A DNA stretch of 64,000 bases. Origin: Algibacter pectinivorans. GTDB lineage: Bacteria > Bacteroidota > Bacteroidia > Flavobacteriales > Flavobacteriaceae. The translations under genes were made by a program, and so were the position numbers. Of the stretch, positions 26,685-35,719 are shown piece after piece; the first letter of the stretch is position 1; every line of letters begins with the position of its first letter. The notes below the pieces were generated by a model. It searched no databases. It saw nothing but the letters and a program-made list of their open reading frames with translations, and was not told where the DNA came from. Location of the stretch: NCBI RefSeq assembly GCF_900112595.1, contig NZ_FOMI01000010.1:1-64000 (forward strand). Direction: 5' to 3'.

Positions 26685-29590
26685 ACAAGCGCTTCTCTTA
26701 AAATAGTTATTGGGTGCTTAGCCTCGCGATTGGTTCCATCCTTAATTTGATGCCTACAACTCGTTCCGTTTGCCGAAATTAAAACAGAATCTGCAGCCTT
26801 TCTAACCGCCGGAAATAAGGTTTGCTCACCTACTTGCATACTCACCTCATAATGTTCTTTTTCGTAACCAAAACTGCCTGCCATACCACAACAGCCACTT
26901 GGTATTATGGTCACTTTATAATTTGTTGGTAAATTTAATACCGCAAAACTCGATAACTGGTTACTCATAGCCTTTTGGTGACAATGCCCGTGGAACTTAA
27001 TGGTTTTAGCCGCTAAGGTAAATTGCTCTGGCCTTATGTTGCCTAATTCGATTTCTTTTTGAATAAATTCTTCTATTAAAAATGTGTTTTTAGATAGCGC
27101 TTTCGCGGAAGTAGTATCGTCTGCTAATTTTAAATACTCGTCTTTAAAGGTGTATATTGCTGAAGGTTCAATACCTATAAGTGGCGTTTCTTCTGAAACT
27201 TTATCTTTAAAAAGAGCAACGTTTTTATTAGCATGTTCTTTAGCTTCTTCTAGCAACCCTTTTGATAAAAAGGAACGACCAGATTCGGCATTATCAATAA
27301 TTTCAACATTATAATTTAAAGCCTTTAAAAGCTCTAAGGCATCCTGTCCAATGGTAGCGTCAAGCCTATTAGTAAACTCATCATTAAACAAATACACCGT
27401 TTTAATATAACTATTAGGTTCACTTGTTTTTTTGAAGCTTTGGTAATAAGTACTTAAATTAGGTTTTGATAGCAAAGGCAAACTTCTTTCTTTAGCAATG
27501 CCAAAAGCACGCTTTAATAATGACGAGGTTAAATTATTAGAAAACATAAAATTTGAAAGCCCCGTAGTTTTACTTCCTAATTGGTTTAGTGTATTATTAA
27601 AAGCAAACAATTTAGTGCGCAGCGACACGCCATTTTCTTTTTGGTATTGGTATTGAAATTCGGCTTTTAAAGCTGCTACATCAACACTACTTGGGCATTC
27701 GCTAGAACAGGCTTTACAGCTAAGGCATAAATCGAAAACCTCCTTTAATTCCTCATGATTAAACTTATTAGGTTTCTCCGAGTTGGTTAAAACCTCGCGT
27801 AATGCATTGGCTCTTGCTCGGGTAGTATCTTTTTCGTTTCTGGTGGCTCTGTAACTTGGGCACATGGTACCGCCAAACTCTGGTAATTTTCTGCAATCGC
27901 CAGAACCATTACATTTTTCCGCCTCTCTTAAAATACCTAAAGAACTAGAAAAATCTAGAAAGGTATCTAATTCGGGCTCTTCCCTATTTGGTTTATATCT
28001 TAAAGACTCATCCATTGGTAAAGCATCAATAATTTTACCAGGATTAAATATATTATCGGCATCGAAAGCCTTTTTTACGCGTTTTAAAATGTTATAATTT
28101 GCTTCACCAATCATTAATGGAATAAACTCCGAACGCACAATACCGTCACCATGCTCGCCACTCATAGAACCGTTAAACGATTTTACTAAATGGGCGACAT
28201 CGGTGGTTATTTTTCTAAATAAATCAACATCCTTAGCCTTCTTTAAATTTAAAATAGGACGTAAATGCAATTCGCCAGCTCCTGCATGTGCGTAATAAAT
28301 AGCATCTTGCTTATAGCCTTTCATGAGCTTTGTAAACTCTGCAATATATTTCGATAAATCTGTTAAAGCTACGGCAGTATCTTCAATACATGCCGCCGAT
28401 TTTTTATCGCCAATAATATTACCCAATAAACCTAAACCTGCACTACGTAAATTATTTGCTTTACTAATGTCCTGCCCAATAAGTTTTGGATTAGCATAAC
28501 TTAAACCCGTATCGATAATTGTTTTTTCAAGCTTATTAGCTAATAGCTTAACGGCTTCTGGAGTTTCCGCACGAACTTCGCACATTAAAATAGCTTTAGG
28601 ATCTCCTACTATAAACTGCCTATTTTCCTGCTGTGTTTTATTGTGTTTTGTGCAATCTAAAATGGTTTTATCCATCATTTCGCAGGTGTACAAATCATGT
28701 TGCATAACAGGTTGTACAGCATCCAAACAACTCTCAATGCTATCAAAATGTGCCGCCACAATAATAGCCTCAGTTGGTGGTAATCTATCTAGTTTTAAGG
28801 TTATTTGTGTGGTAAATGCCAATGTGCCTTCACTTCCAGAAAGCAGTTTACACATATTAAAATTTTGAGGAGCGTCCGTAAACACTGCAGATTTTATTAA
28901 TTCGTCAATGGCATAACCGGTATTTCTTCGGTGTATTTCTGGTTTTGGAAAATGTTTATAAATACCAGCTCTAACCTCTTCTGGTTTTAATTCGTTATAA
29001 ATCGTTTTATAAATTTCGCCTTCTAAGGTTTCTAGTTTAATTTTATCATGAAATGCTTCTTTAGACAATGCATTAAAAACAACTTCGCTACCATCGCTTA
29101 AAATGGTATGCATTTCTAAAACCTTATCTCGTGTAACACCATATTGTATAGAGGTTGTACCAGAGGAGTTATTACCAACCATCCCTCCTATCATGCATCT
29201 ATTAGAGGTTGATGTATTCGGGCCAAAAAACAAACCATAAGGTTTTAAGAAATTGTTTAAAGCATCTCTAACCACACCGGGTTGCACGGTTACTGTTCGC
29301 GCCGCTTCATCAAACTTAATAATTTTAGTGAAGTATTTTGAAACATCGACCACAATACCATCTCCAACGCATTGTCCTGCTAACGATGTTCCCGCAGTTC
29401 TAGGAATTAACGATGTTTTGTTAGCCTTGGCAAAATTTATTAGCGCTTTTAAATCATCTTCATTTTTGGGGTAAGCTACTGCCAATGGCAGTTTTCTGTA
29501 AACCGAAGCATCAGTGGCATAAATGGATTTTATTAAGTCGTCGTGATATAACTCTCCCGATAACACTGATTTTAAATGGTTTAAATGCAT
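26681..29590 (-). CDS. FAD-binding and (Fe-S)-binding dehydrogenase (D-lactate/2-hydroxyacid type, YdiJ-like)
   Basis: 969 residues. Order: FAD_binding_4/PCMH domain (about 35-240, TAGTSLAGQCVGDGIVVDVS), FAD-oxidase C-terminal domain (about 265-525, with HAGAGELHLRPIL and SGEHGDGIVRSEF), 4Fe-4S region (CNGSGDCRKLPEFGG and CLSCKACSSECPSSVDV) and a C-terminal CCG/GlpC-type part (HGHCHQKAM and GCCGMAGSFGYEKEHYE). It probably oxidises a 2-hydroxyacid and passes electrons to the chain at the inner membrane. Substrate not determined. Divergent from the beta-barrel gene. Confidence 0.92.
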   Translation of the reverse strand: MHLNHLKSVLSGELYHDDLIKSIYATDASVYRKLPLAVAYPKNEDDLKALINFAKANKTSLIPRTAGTSLAGQCVGDGIVVDVSKYFTKIIKFDEAARTVTVQPGVVRDALNNFLKPYGLFFGPNTSTSNRCMIGGMVGNNSSGTTSIQYGVTRDKVLEMHTILSDGSEVVFNALSKEAFHDKIKLETLEGEIYKTIYNELKPEEVRAGIYKHFPKPEIHRRNTGYAIDELIKSAVFTDAPQNFNMCKLLSGSEGTLAFTTQITLKLDRLPPTEAIIVAAHFDSIESCLDAVQPVMQHDLYTCEMMDKTILDCTKHNKTQQENRQFIVGDPKAILMCEVRAETPEAVKLLANKLEKTIIDTGLSYANPKLIGQDISKANNLRSAGLGLLGNIIGDKKSAACIEDTAVALTDLSKYIAEFTKLMKGYKQDAIYYAHAGAGELHLRPILNLKKAKDVDLFRKITTDVAHLVKSFNGSMSGEHGDGIVRSEFIPLMIGEANYNILKRVKKAFDADNIFNPGKIIDALPMDESLRYKPNREEPELDTFLDFSSSLGILREAEKCNGSGDCRKLPEFGGTMCPSYRATRNEKDTTRARANALREVLTNSEKPNKFNHEELKEVFDLCLSCKACSSECPSSVDVAALKAEFQYQYQKENGVSLRTKLFAFNNTLNQLGSKTTGLSNFMFSNNLTSSLLKRAFGIAKERSLPLLSKPNLSTYYQSFKKTSEPNSYIKTVYLFNDEFTNRLDATIGQDALELLKALNYNVEIIDNAESGRSFLSKGLLEEAKEHANKNVALFKDKVSEETPLIGIEPSAIYTFKDEYLKLADDTTSAKALSKNTFLIEEFIQKEIELGNIRPEQFTLAAKTIKFHGHCHQKAMSNQLSSFAVLNLPTNYKVTIIPSGCCGMAGSFGYEKEHYEVSMQVGEQTLFPAVRKAADSVLISANGTSCRHQIKDGTNREAKHPITILREALV

Positions 29591-29639
29591 TGCGTTAAAA
29601 TATATATGATATGCGTAAATATAAACACAAAATTGGCTC

Positions 29640-29647
29640 TATTTTTG
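29640..29647 (+). promoter_or_regulatory. Candidate -7 box for the small outer-membrane protein
   Basis: TATTTTTG followed by C matches TANNTTTG and is 78 bp upstream of the ATG at 29726. No canonical -33 is seen. Confidence 0.4.
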
Positions 29648-29725
29648 CTAAAGATTAAATTTTTAACAATGGTCTTTTAACGCTAAACGACCGTATATTA
29701 TAACAATTAACAAAAAACAATATTT

Positions 29726-30205
29726 ATGAAAAAATTATTTTTATTATCAGTGGCTGTATTAGGTTTTGCATTTACTTCAAATGCACAGGACATTTCGGAG
29801 AATGCTATTGGATTACGTTTAGGCGATAGCGATGGTTTAGGTGCAGAAGTATCTTACCAACGTGCATTAGGCGACAACAATAGATTAGAAGCCGATTTAG
29901 GTTGGAGAAGCTCAAATGATTATAATGCTTTTAAACTTACAGGTATTTACCAATGGGTTATGCCTTTAGATGGTAATTTTAATTGGTTTGTTGGTGCTGG
30001 TGGTGGATTAGCGTCTTTTGATGGTAAAGATGCTTTTGATGATGTTAGCGAAACGGCTTTATTTGTTGCCGGTGATATAGGTATCGAATATAATTTTGAT
30101 ATTCCGTTATTATTATCATTAGACTTTAGACCAGAATTAGGTTTTGGAGATTTTAGTGACGATTTAGATTTCGATATCGCTTTAGGTATTCGTTACCAAT
30201 TCTAA
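29726..30205 (+). CDS. Small outer-membrane beta-barrel protein
   Basis: 159 residues with a clear signal peptide (1-20, ending SNAQ). Alternating strands (GLRLGDSDGLGAEVSYQRAL, NRLEADLGWRSS, FNWFVGAGGGLASF, FDIALGIRYQF) and a final phenylalanine indicate an eight-stranded barrel of the OMP b-brl type. It is Asp/Gly-rich. Function unknown. Its terminator follows directly. Confidence 0.85.
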   Translation: MKKLFLLSVAVLGFAFTSNAQDISENAIGLRLGDSDGLGAEVSYQRALGDNNRLEADLGWRSSNDYNAFKLTGIYQWVMPLDGNFNWFVGAGGGLASFDGKDAFDDVSETALFVAGDIGIEYNFDIPLLLSLDFRPELGFGDFSDDLDFDIALGIRYQF

Positions 30206-30226
30206 GAATAAATAAATCAATATATT

Positions 30227-30251
30227 AAAAGCACCTTTTTAAGGTGCTTTT
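30227..30251 (+). terminator. Intrinsic terminator after the beta-barrel gene
   Basis: AAAAGCACCTT (30227-30237) and AAGGTGCTTTT (30241-30251) pair perfectly over 11 bp with a TTT loop, followed by more T. It lies 22 bp after the stop. Confidence 0.9.
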
Positions 30252-30364
30252 TTTGTTTATGTACTTCTCGTTTTAAAGACATCTAGATCCAACTAACAAC
30301 GTAGTCACTCTAATTAAATACCATTGTCGTTTACATTTAAAAGCATCATGCATCTATTTAAATT

Positions 30365-30390
30365 AAAAAGCACCCTAAATGCTGCTTTTT
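30365..30390 (+). terminator. Weak hairpin upstream of the FAD/NAD(P) gene
   Basis: AAAAAGCA (30365-30372) and TGCTTTTT (30383-30390) are inverted with a 10-nt loop, 25 bp before the next start. It resembles a second, weaker terminator or an attenuator. It shares the AAAAGCACC word with the terminator at 30227. Confidence 0.35.
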
Positions 30391-30414
30391 ATTTATCTTA
30401 ACTAAAAAAAAGGA

Positions 30415-32130
30415 ATGAAAAACTTTGCCATTATTGGAATTGGTCCCAGAGGATTATATGCTTTAGAAATGCTCTTAATTAATTTAAACAAGGCAAACAA
30501 AAAACTAAACATCACCATTTTTGAACCTACTGCGCACGAAGGCGCTGGCCCTGTTTGGGATATAAATCAAGCTGAAAGTAATTGGGTAAACATTCATGAA
30601 CGCGCTTTAAGTGGTTTAAAAGCAAGACCTTCCTTTAATTTCGATTCAAAAATAATTAGCAGTTTCCCCGCATATCATGACTGGTCAGAGTTTAATCAAA
30701 CCCAAGAAGATCCCGATACTTTTCCGTCTAGAAAAAAAATAGGACAATATTTGCATGAGCGCTACCTCGCTTTGGAAACCGTTTTAAAAACATCGAAGTT
30801 TTTCAAAAAAGTAAATAAAGAAGTTACTGCTCTAGATTATCAGGACAATTTAATAAAGCTATCCACCAACGAAAACCAAACCTACAATTTAGATGCCATT
30901 TTAATTACCATAGGCCATCAACCCACCGAGCTTTCTGATGAGATGAAACAATGGAAACACTTTGCTGAAACTGAAAAAGACAACATTCAGTTTTATGACA
31001 ATCCGTATTCCGTTTGCAAATTTGAAGACCTAAAAAATCAGAAAACAAACACCATAAACATAAGAGGTTTTGGATTGGCGATGATTGATGTTATGCGTGC
31101 ATTAACGATTAATAAATTTGGATATTTTAAGGTAATTGATTCGCATACTTTAAAAACCGAATACGTTCAGCTAAAACCACAAAACTTAAGCCTTGTCCCT
31201 TTCTCGTTGGATGGAAAACCAATGGCTCCAAAACCATTAAACCAAGCTATTGACGATTGGTATAAACCTAATAACGAAGTACTAAGCGCTTTTAAAAAAG
31301 AGATTGAATTAGCTGCAAAAAAAGATACTACCAATAATATACACTTTCTAATAGATGCTATATCCAAAATAGCTTCGCATATCTACTTATCTCTACAAGA
31401 TAGAGCGCTACCACATAATTTAAATGATAAAGCGCTTAAACTTATAATTTCAAATTGGCTGCAGGATAACAATTATAAGCACGGGCTTATCCAAAAAACA
31501 AATATATCTACTTACAAACTTATAGAGCGCTATATACAAATGGGTTTAGGAAAAATCCCTGTGAGTTTAGATTATTGTGTGGGTCAAGTTTGGCGCCATT
31601 GCCAACCTACTTTATATGCCTCACTTTCACATTCCCTGTTAGATAATGAGGTTATTGAAGATATTATAAAACTCGATGACCACAGTAAGCGTTACTCCTA
31701 CGGACCTCCAATTGAAAGTATGCAGCAAATGCTTGCCTTAGCCGATGCTAACATTTTAGTATTTGATTTTGTAGACAACCCTGACATTAAAACCACTAAC
31801 AAAGGATGGAAATTGACAAATAAAGATGGAGACACCATATCAACAAATATTATGATTAATAGTGTTTTAGATGCGCCTCAGCTATTAAAAGTAAATGCAC
31901 CATTAGTGACTAGTTTACTTAAGAATGATTTAATACAACCTATACACACGAAATTGGGTATAGACACCTTAGAAAACGGCCAAGTAATTAGCACGATTAA
32001 AGACCATAATTTGCCCATTTTTATTTTAGGACGCTTATGCAAAGGCAGCGTTATTGGTGTAGATGCCCTACTAGAATGTTTTGGTAAACGTATTGAGGAT
32101 TGGGCAGATGCTTTTGTTAAAAAGGTTTAA
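30415..32130 (+). CDS. FAD/NAD(P)-binding protein
   Basis: 571 residues, cytoplasmic. An N-terminal Rossmann dinucleotide motif IIGIGPRGLYALEML (about 5-19) and EPTAHEGAGPVWD, with IITIGHQPTELSD-like second segment (seen as ILITIGHQPTELS) match the NAD_binding_9 FAD/NAD(P)-binding family. The C-terminal region ends FILGRLCKGSVIGVDALLECFGKRIEDWADAF. No iron-sulphur motif. The substrate is unknown; some relatives sit in amino-acid or siderophore tailoring loci, but nothing here supports that. Probably monocistronic. Confidence 0.82.
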   Translation: MKNFAIIGIGPRGLYALEMLLINLNKANKKLNITIFEPTAHEGAGPVWDINQAESNWVNIHERALSGLKARPSFNFDSKIISSFPAYHDWSEFNQTQEDPDTFPSRKKIGQYLHERYLALETVLKTSKFFKKVNKEVTALDYQDNLIKLSTNENQTYNLDAILITIGHQPTELSDEMKQWKHFAETEKDNIQFYDNPYSVCKFEDLKNQKTNTINIRGFGLAMIDVMRALTINKFGYFKVIDSHTLKTEYVQLKPQNLSLVPFSLDGKPMAPKPLNQAIDDWYKPNNEVLSAFKKEIELAAKKDTTNNIHFLIDAISKIASHIYLSLQDRALPHNLNDKALKLIISNWLQDNNYKHGLIQKTNISTYKLIERYIQMGLGKIPVSLDYCVGQVWRHCQPTLYASLSHSLLDNEVIEDIIKLDDHSKRYSYGPPIESMQQMLALADANILVFDFVDNPDIKTTNKGWKLTNKDGDTISTNIMINSVLDAPQLLKVNAPLVTSLLKNDLIQPIHTKLGIDTLENGQVISTIKDHNLPIFILGRLCKGSVIGVDALLECFGKRIEDWADAFVKKV

Positions 32131-32299
32131 TAATAACAACCATTTTTGTTAGAAAAAACCTAAAACAAAGGAAATACGAACTCATATAAAACAATCATTA
32201 ACTCTATTGCTATTTGGCGTATAAGGTCTAGTGGATTATGATTATATTGGAGTAACAGCGAAAAAAAATCTAAAATTTATTGAACCTTTTTATTAAATT

Positions 32300-32860
32300 A
32301 TGACAACACACCATATTCCGAAATCTATTGAAAATGAAGTTAAAACGGCTTTAAGTTATTACCCCAAATTAGAGCACACAAAAATTAGTTTTAAGTTTAA
32401 AAAAAACATAAAAAAATCTACCATGCAGGCTAGACCCAGCTTTGGTAGCTTTTTTAAAAGCAGAAAAAATAGAAGCTATTTGATTTTAATAAGTGAAACC
32501 TTTAAAATTTCTGATAAAAAATTTCTAACCAAACATATTCCTTCTGATATATTAATTGGTTGGATAGGGCATGAATTGGGGCATATTATGGATTATCAAA
32601 ACCGAAGTAAATTAAACTTAATAAATTTTGGGATTAGATATCTGTTTTCTGAAAATCATATCGTAGAAGCAGAGCGTGCCGCAGATACTTTTGCTGTAAA
32701 CCATGGTATGGAAAGCTATATTTTAAAAACAAAAAACTTCATATTAAACCATGCCGATATTAATGAAAATTATAAAAACAGAATAAAGCGCTTTTACCTG
32801 TCGCCAGAAGAAATCATGGAATTGGTAAACACTAGAAATGAAAAACTACAAACAAATTAA
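32300..32860 (+). CDS. Small HELGH zinc-metallopeptidase-like protein
   Basis: 186 residues, no signal peptide. The zinc-site helix WIGHELGHIMDYQ puts HELGH at residues 91-95, and VEAERAADTFAVNHGM (about 122-136) provides an ExxxD third-ligand motif as in M48-like gluzincins. A basic N-terminal half (KKNIKKSTMQARPS, KSRKNRS) precedes it. It looks like a minimal soluble metallopeptidase. The substrate is unknown. Its stop shares a TTAA with the converging synthetase gene. Confidence 0.75.
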   Translation: MTTHHIPKSIENEVKTALSYYPKLEHTKISFKFKKNIKKSTMQARPSFGSFFKSRKNRSYLILISETFKISDKKFLTKHIPSDILIGWIGHELGHIMDYQNRSKLNLINFGIRYLFSENHIVEAERAADTFAVNHGMESYILKTKNFILNHADINENYKNRIKRFYLSPEEIMELVNTRNEKLQTN

Positions 32861-34383
32861 TTTTGCGTAACAAAAGTCTCCCATTCCTTGAATTTATCTT
32901 CTCCCATAACACGTTCCATTTTTACTTGCCCACCTTTTTTCTTGTTGGCACCACTCCACTCATGAAAAACTGATGGGTTTATCAGCTTTACTTTAACACC
33001 TTTTAAGGCTTTGCTTCTAGCTACCTTGTAATTTTTATTAGCTGCTTTTAAAAATCCATCTAAAGCTTCGGCAACCTCAGAATTATCAAGATTTTCGGCT
33101 TCACTACCTATATACCAAAAATGATAAAACTCATCGTCTTCTCCTCGTTTAGCACAAATAGTATATTCTGGAATTTTAGTAGAGAATTTCTCTTCTAATT
33201 TTTGCATGGCATCATCCATTTTATTCACAGAAAGTTGGGAACCTACTGTGTTTAAAAAGAATTTAGTTCGTCCCGTAATTTTAATTTCGGCACGTTCAAT
33301 ATCTGTAAATTCAATAGTATCGCCTATTAAATAGCGCCATGCGCCACTAACGGTACTCATAATTAACACATAATCTTGATTGCGTTCTACTTGCTCCAAA
33401 GTTAAGGCAGGAGCATCTTGAGACAACGAACCATCTTTATTTATATATTCTGGTTTAAACGGCACAAACTCAAAATAAATACCACTGTCGGTATTTAATT
33501 GCATAGCATCTGTTTCTGGACGTACTTGTGTGGCCACATAACCCTCGGAAGCTAAATATGTGTCTATAACCGTAACGGGCTTACCCATTAGGGCATTAAA
33601 ACTTTTTTCATAAGGACTAAATGCCACACCTCCAGAAGTATAGACTTGTAAGTTTGGCCAAATATCGTGAATGTTCTCTAAATTGTGATGATCTATAACT
33701 TTTTGAAGCATCAATTCAATCCAAGAAGGAATACCGCTTAAAGCACCAATATCCCAATCTTTAGCACGTTCTGCAATGCGTTGAACACGTGCATCCCAAT
33801 CGTCAATTTTAGCTATATCTTCTCCTGGTTTATAATAACTTCTAAACCAAAACGGGATATTACTAGCACTTATTCCGCTAATTTCGCCTTCAAGGTGATC
33901 ATTATTTTCCTCTAAATCTGTTGAGCTTCCTAGCATCATAATTTCTTTTTCGAAAAAATCAGCCGGTAAATCAAAATTATGAAGGGCGAATACTTGTTTT
34001 ATTCCCGATTCTCTTATGGCAGAAATCATATCGTCAGTTACTGGAATTCGCTTACTCGTTTTACCTGTTGTACCAGAGCTTAATGCAAAATAAGACGGAG
34101 CCCCAGGCCAAGTCACATCGCTTTCACCTTCATGTAATTTACTCCACCAGGCTTCATTAATTTTATTATAATCGAAATATGGAACTGTTTTGGCAAAGGC
34201 AGAAAGCATGGTATCGGATTCCAAAATTTCAGAAAATCTATAATGCGTTCCAAATTGAGTGTCTTTAGCTTTTTCTAAAAGCTGTTTTAAAACAGCCCTT
34301 TGAGCCTCAACATGATTGGTATCTGAAGTTAAAGTTCCTTTTAAATCAATTACTCCTTTAATAATATTTCCTAGAATAGCCAT
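32857..34383 (-). CDS. GH3 auxin-responsive-promoter family acyl-adenylating protein
   Basis: 508 residues. The ATP-binding SSGTTGKTSKRIPVT is at about 104-118; YTSGGVAFSPYEKSFNALMG, YLASEGYVA and GRTKFFLNTVGSQLS follow, as in plant GH3 acyl-acid amido synthetases and their bacterial relatives. The family adenylates carboxylic acids and often joins them to an amino acid. The bacterial substrate is not known, and an auxin role should not be assumed. It overlaps by 4 bp with the convergent metallopeptidase gene. Confidence 0.88.
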   Translation of the reverse strand: MAILGNIIKGVIDLKGTLTSDTNHVEAQRAVLKQLLEKAKDTQFGTHYRFSEILESDTMLSAFAKTVPYFDYNKINEAWWSKLHEGESDVTWPGAPSYFALSSGTTGKTSKRIPVTDDMISAIRESGIKQVFALHNFDLPADFFEKEIMMLGSSTDLEENNDHLEGEISGISASNIPFWFRSYYKPGEDIAKIDDWDARVQRIAERAKDWDIGALSGIPSWIELMLQKVIDHHNLENIHDIWPNLQVYTSGGVAFSPYEKSFNALMGKPVTVIDTYLASEGYVATQVRPETDAMQLNTDSGIYFEFVPFKPEYINKDGSLSQDAPALTLEQVERNQDYVLIMSTVSGAWRYLIGDTIEFTDIERAEIKITGRTKFFLNTVGSQLSVNKMDDAMQKLEEKFSTKIPEYTICAKRGEDDEFYHFWYIGSEAENLDNSEVAEALDGFLKAANKNYKVARSKALKGVKVKLINPSVFHEWSGANKKKGGQVKMERVMGEDKFKEWETFVTQN

Positions 34384-34465
34384 AATCTGTTTTTATTCAA
34401 AGATCGATAAAAACTCAGATTTAAATTAGCCTAAATACAATAAAAAGTAACTCAAAAGGATAAGT

Positions 34466-35602
34466 TTATAACACAAAACATTTTGATAAGGTGTCTTGAT
34501 AAATAGCCTCGTATTTTGGAACAATAGCGTGTAAATCGAATTTTAAAGCTTCTTTACGTGCATTTGCTTTAAAGGTTTTTAAACGATCCTCATCACTTAA
34601 TATATATAGTGCGTTTTTGGTCATATCGTCAACATCGCCTACATCGCTTAAAAAGCCTGAAGAACCATGAATATTAACTTCTGGCAATCCTCCAGTATTA
34701 CTTGAAATAACTGGCACTCCAGAGGCCATGGCTTCAAGTGCCACTAAACCAAAACTTTCGGTTTGAGATGGTAGTAGAAATAAGTCTGAAAAACATAAAA
34801 TCTTATCGATTTCATTACTTTTTCCGAAGAATACCACCTTGTTTAAAATACCTAATTCTTGACAACGTAACTCCACTTGTTCTTTTTCTGGTCCTTCGCC
34901 TATAAACATTAGTTTTGCAGGTATTTCCTTTTGAATTTTATAGAATATACTAATAACATCCTGAACGCGCTTTACGGGTCTTAAATTACTTATATGAGTT
35001 ATAATTTTTTCATTATCCTGCGCCATCATACCACGTTGACAATCGGTAAAGGCATGGTTATACTTTTCTAAATCTATAAAGTTTGAAACTACCGAAATTT
35101 TATTCTTAATATCGAATAAACGAAGCGTATCTTCCTTTAAACTTTTTGAAACTGTGGTTACTGCATCGGACTTATTAATGCTAAAGGTTACTGCAGGTTT
35201 ATAAAACGGATGGCTACCCACTAATGTGATATCTGTTCCGTGTAAGGTTGTAACAATAGGTACTAATATGCCTTCTTCTTGTAACATTTTTTTTGCCATA
35301 TATGCGGCATAAGCATGCGGAATAGCGTAATGTACATGCAATATTTCTATACCATGCAGTTTAACCATATCTACCAATTTACTAGATAGAGCCAACTCGT
35401 ACGGCTGATAATGAAACAACGGATATTCTGGAACTGTAACTTCGTGGTAATGCACATTATTGCTAATTAGCTCTAACCTAACTGGTTGGTTATATGTAAT
35501 AAAATGTATTTCATGACCACGCTTAGAAAGTTCTAGACCTAGCTCGGTAGCTACAACACCACTACCACCAAAAGTTGGATAACAAACAATACCTATTTTC
35601 AT
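34466..35602 (-). CDS. bshA: N-acetyl-alpha-D-glucosaminyl L-malate synthase
   Basis: 378 residues, GT4 glycosyltransferase. The N-terminus KIGIVCYPTFGGSGVVATELGLELSKRGHE and the C-terminal LPSQTESFGLVALEAMASGVPVISSNTGGLPE are characteristic of BshA. It joins UDP-GlcNAc and L-malate in the first step of bacillithiol synthesis. bshB and bshC are not in the window. The gene is 82 bp upstream of the GH3-family gene on the same strand and may be cotranscribed. Confidence 0.94.
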   Translation of the reverse strand: MKIGIVCYPTFGGSGVVATELGLELSKRGHEIHFITYNQPVRLELISNNVHYHEVTVPEYPLFHYQPYELALSSKLVDMVKLHGIEILHVHYAIPHAYAAYMAKKMLQEEGILVPIVTTLHGTDITLVGSHPFYKPAVTFSINKSDAVTTVSKSLKEDTLRLFDIKNKISVVSNFIDLEKYNHAFTDCQRGMMAQDNEKIITHISNLRPVKRVQDVISIFYKIQKEIPAKLMFIGEGPEKEQVELRCQELGILNKVVFFGKSNEIDKILCFSDLFLLPSQTESFGLVALEAMASGVPVISSNTGGLPEVNIHGSSGFLSDVGDVDDMTKNALYILSDEDRLKTFKANARKEALKFDLHAIVPKYEAIYQDTLSKCFVL

Positions 35603-35719
35603 AAAATTTATTATAAATTTTCAGAGTAAAGAAAATATAACCATAAAAAAGACACCATAAATATTGGTCTGTTTTAACCGTTTATTTCTTTATCATATAC
35701 CTCTTATCAATTATTTTTA

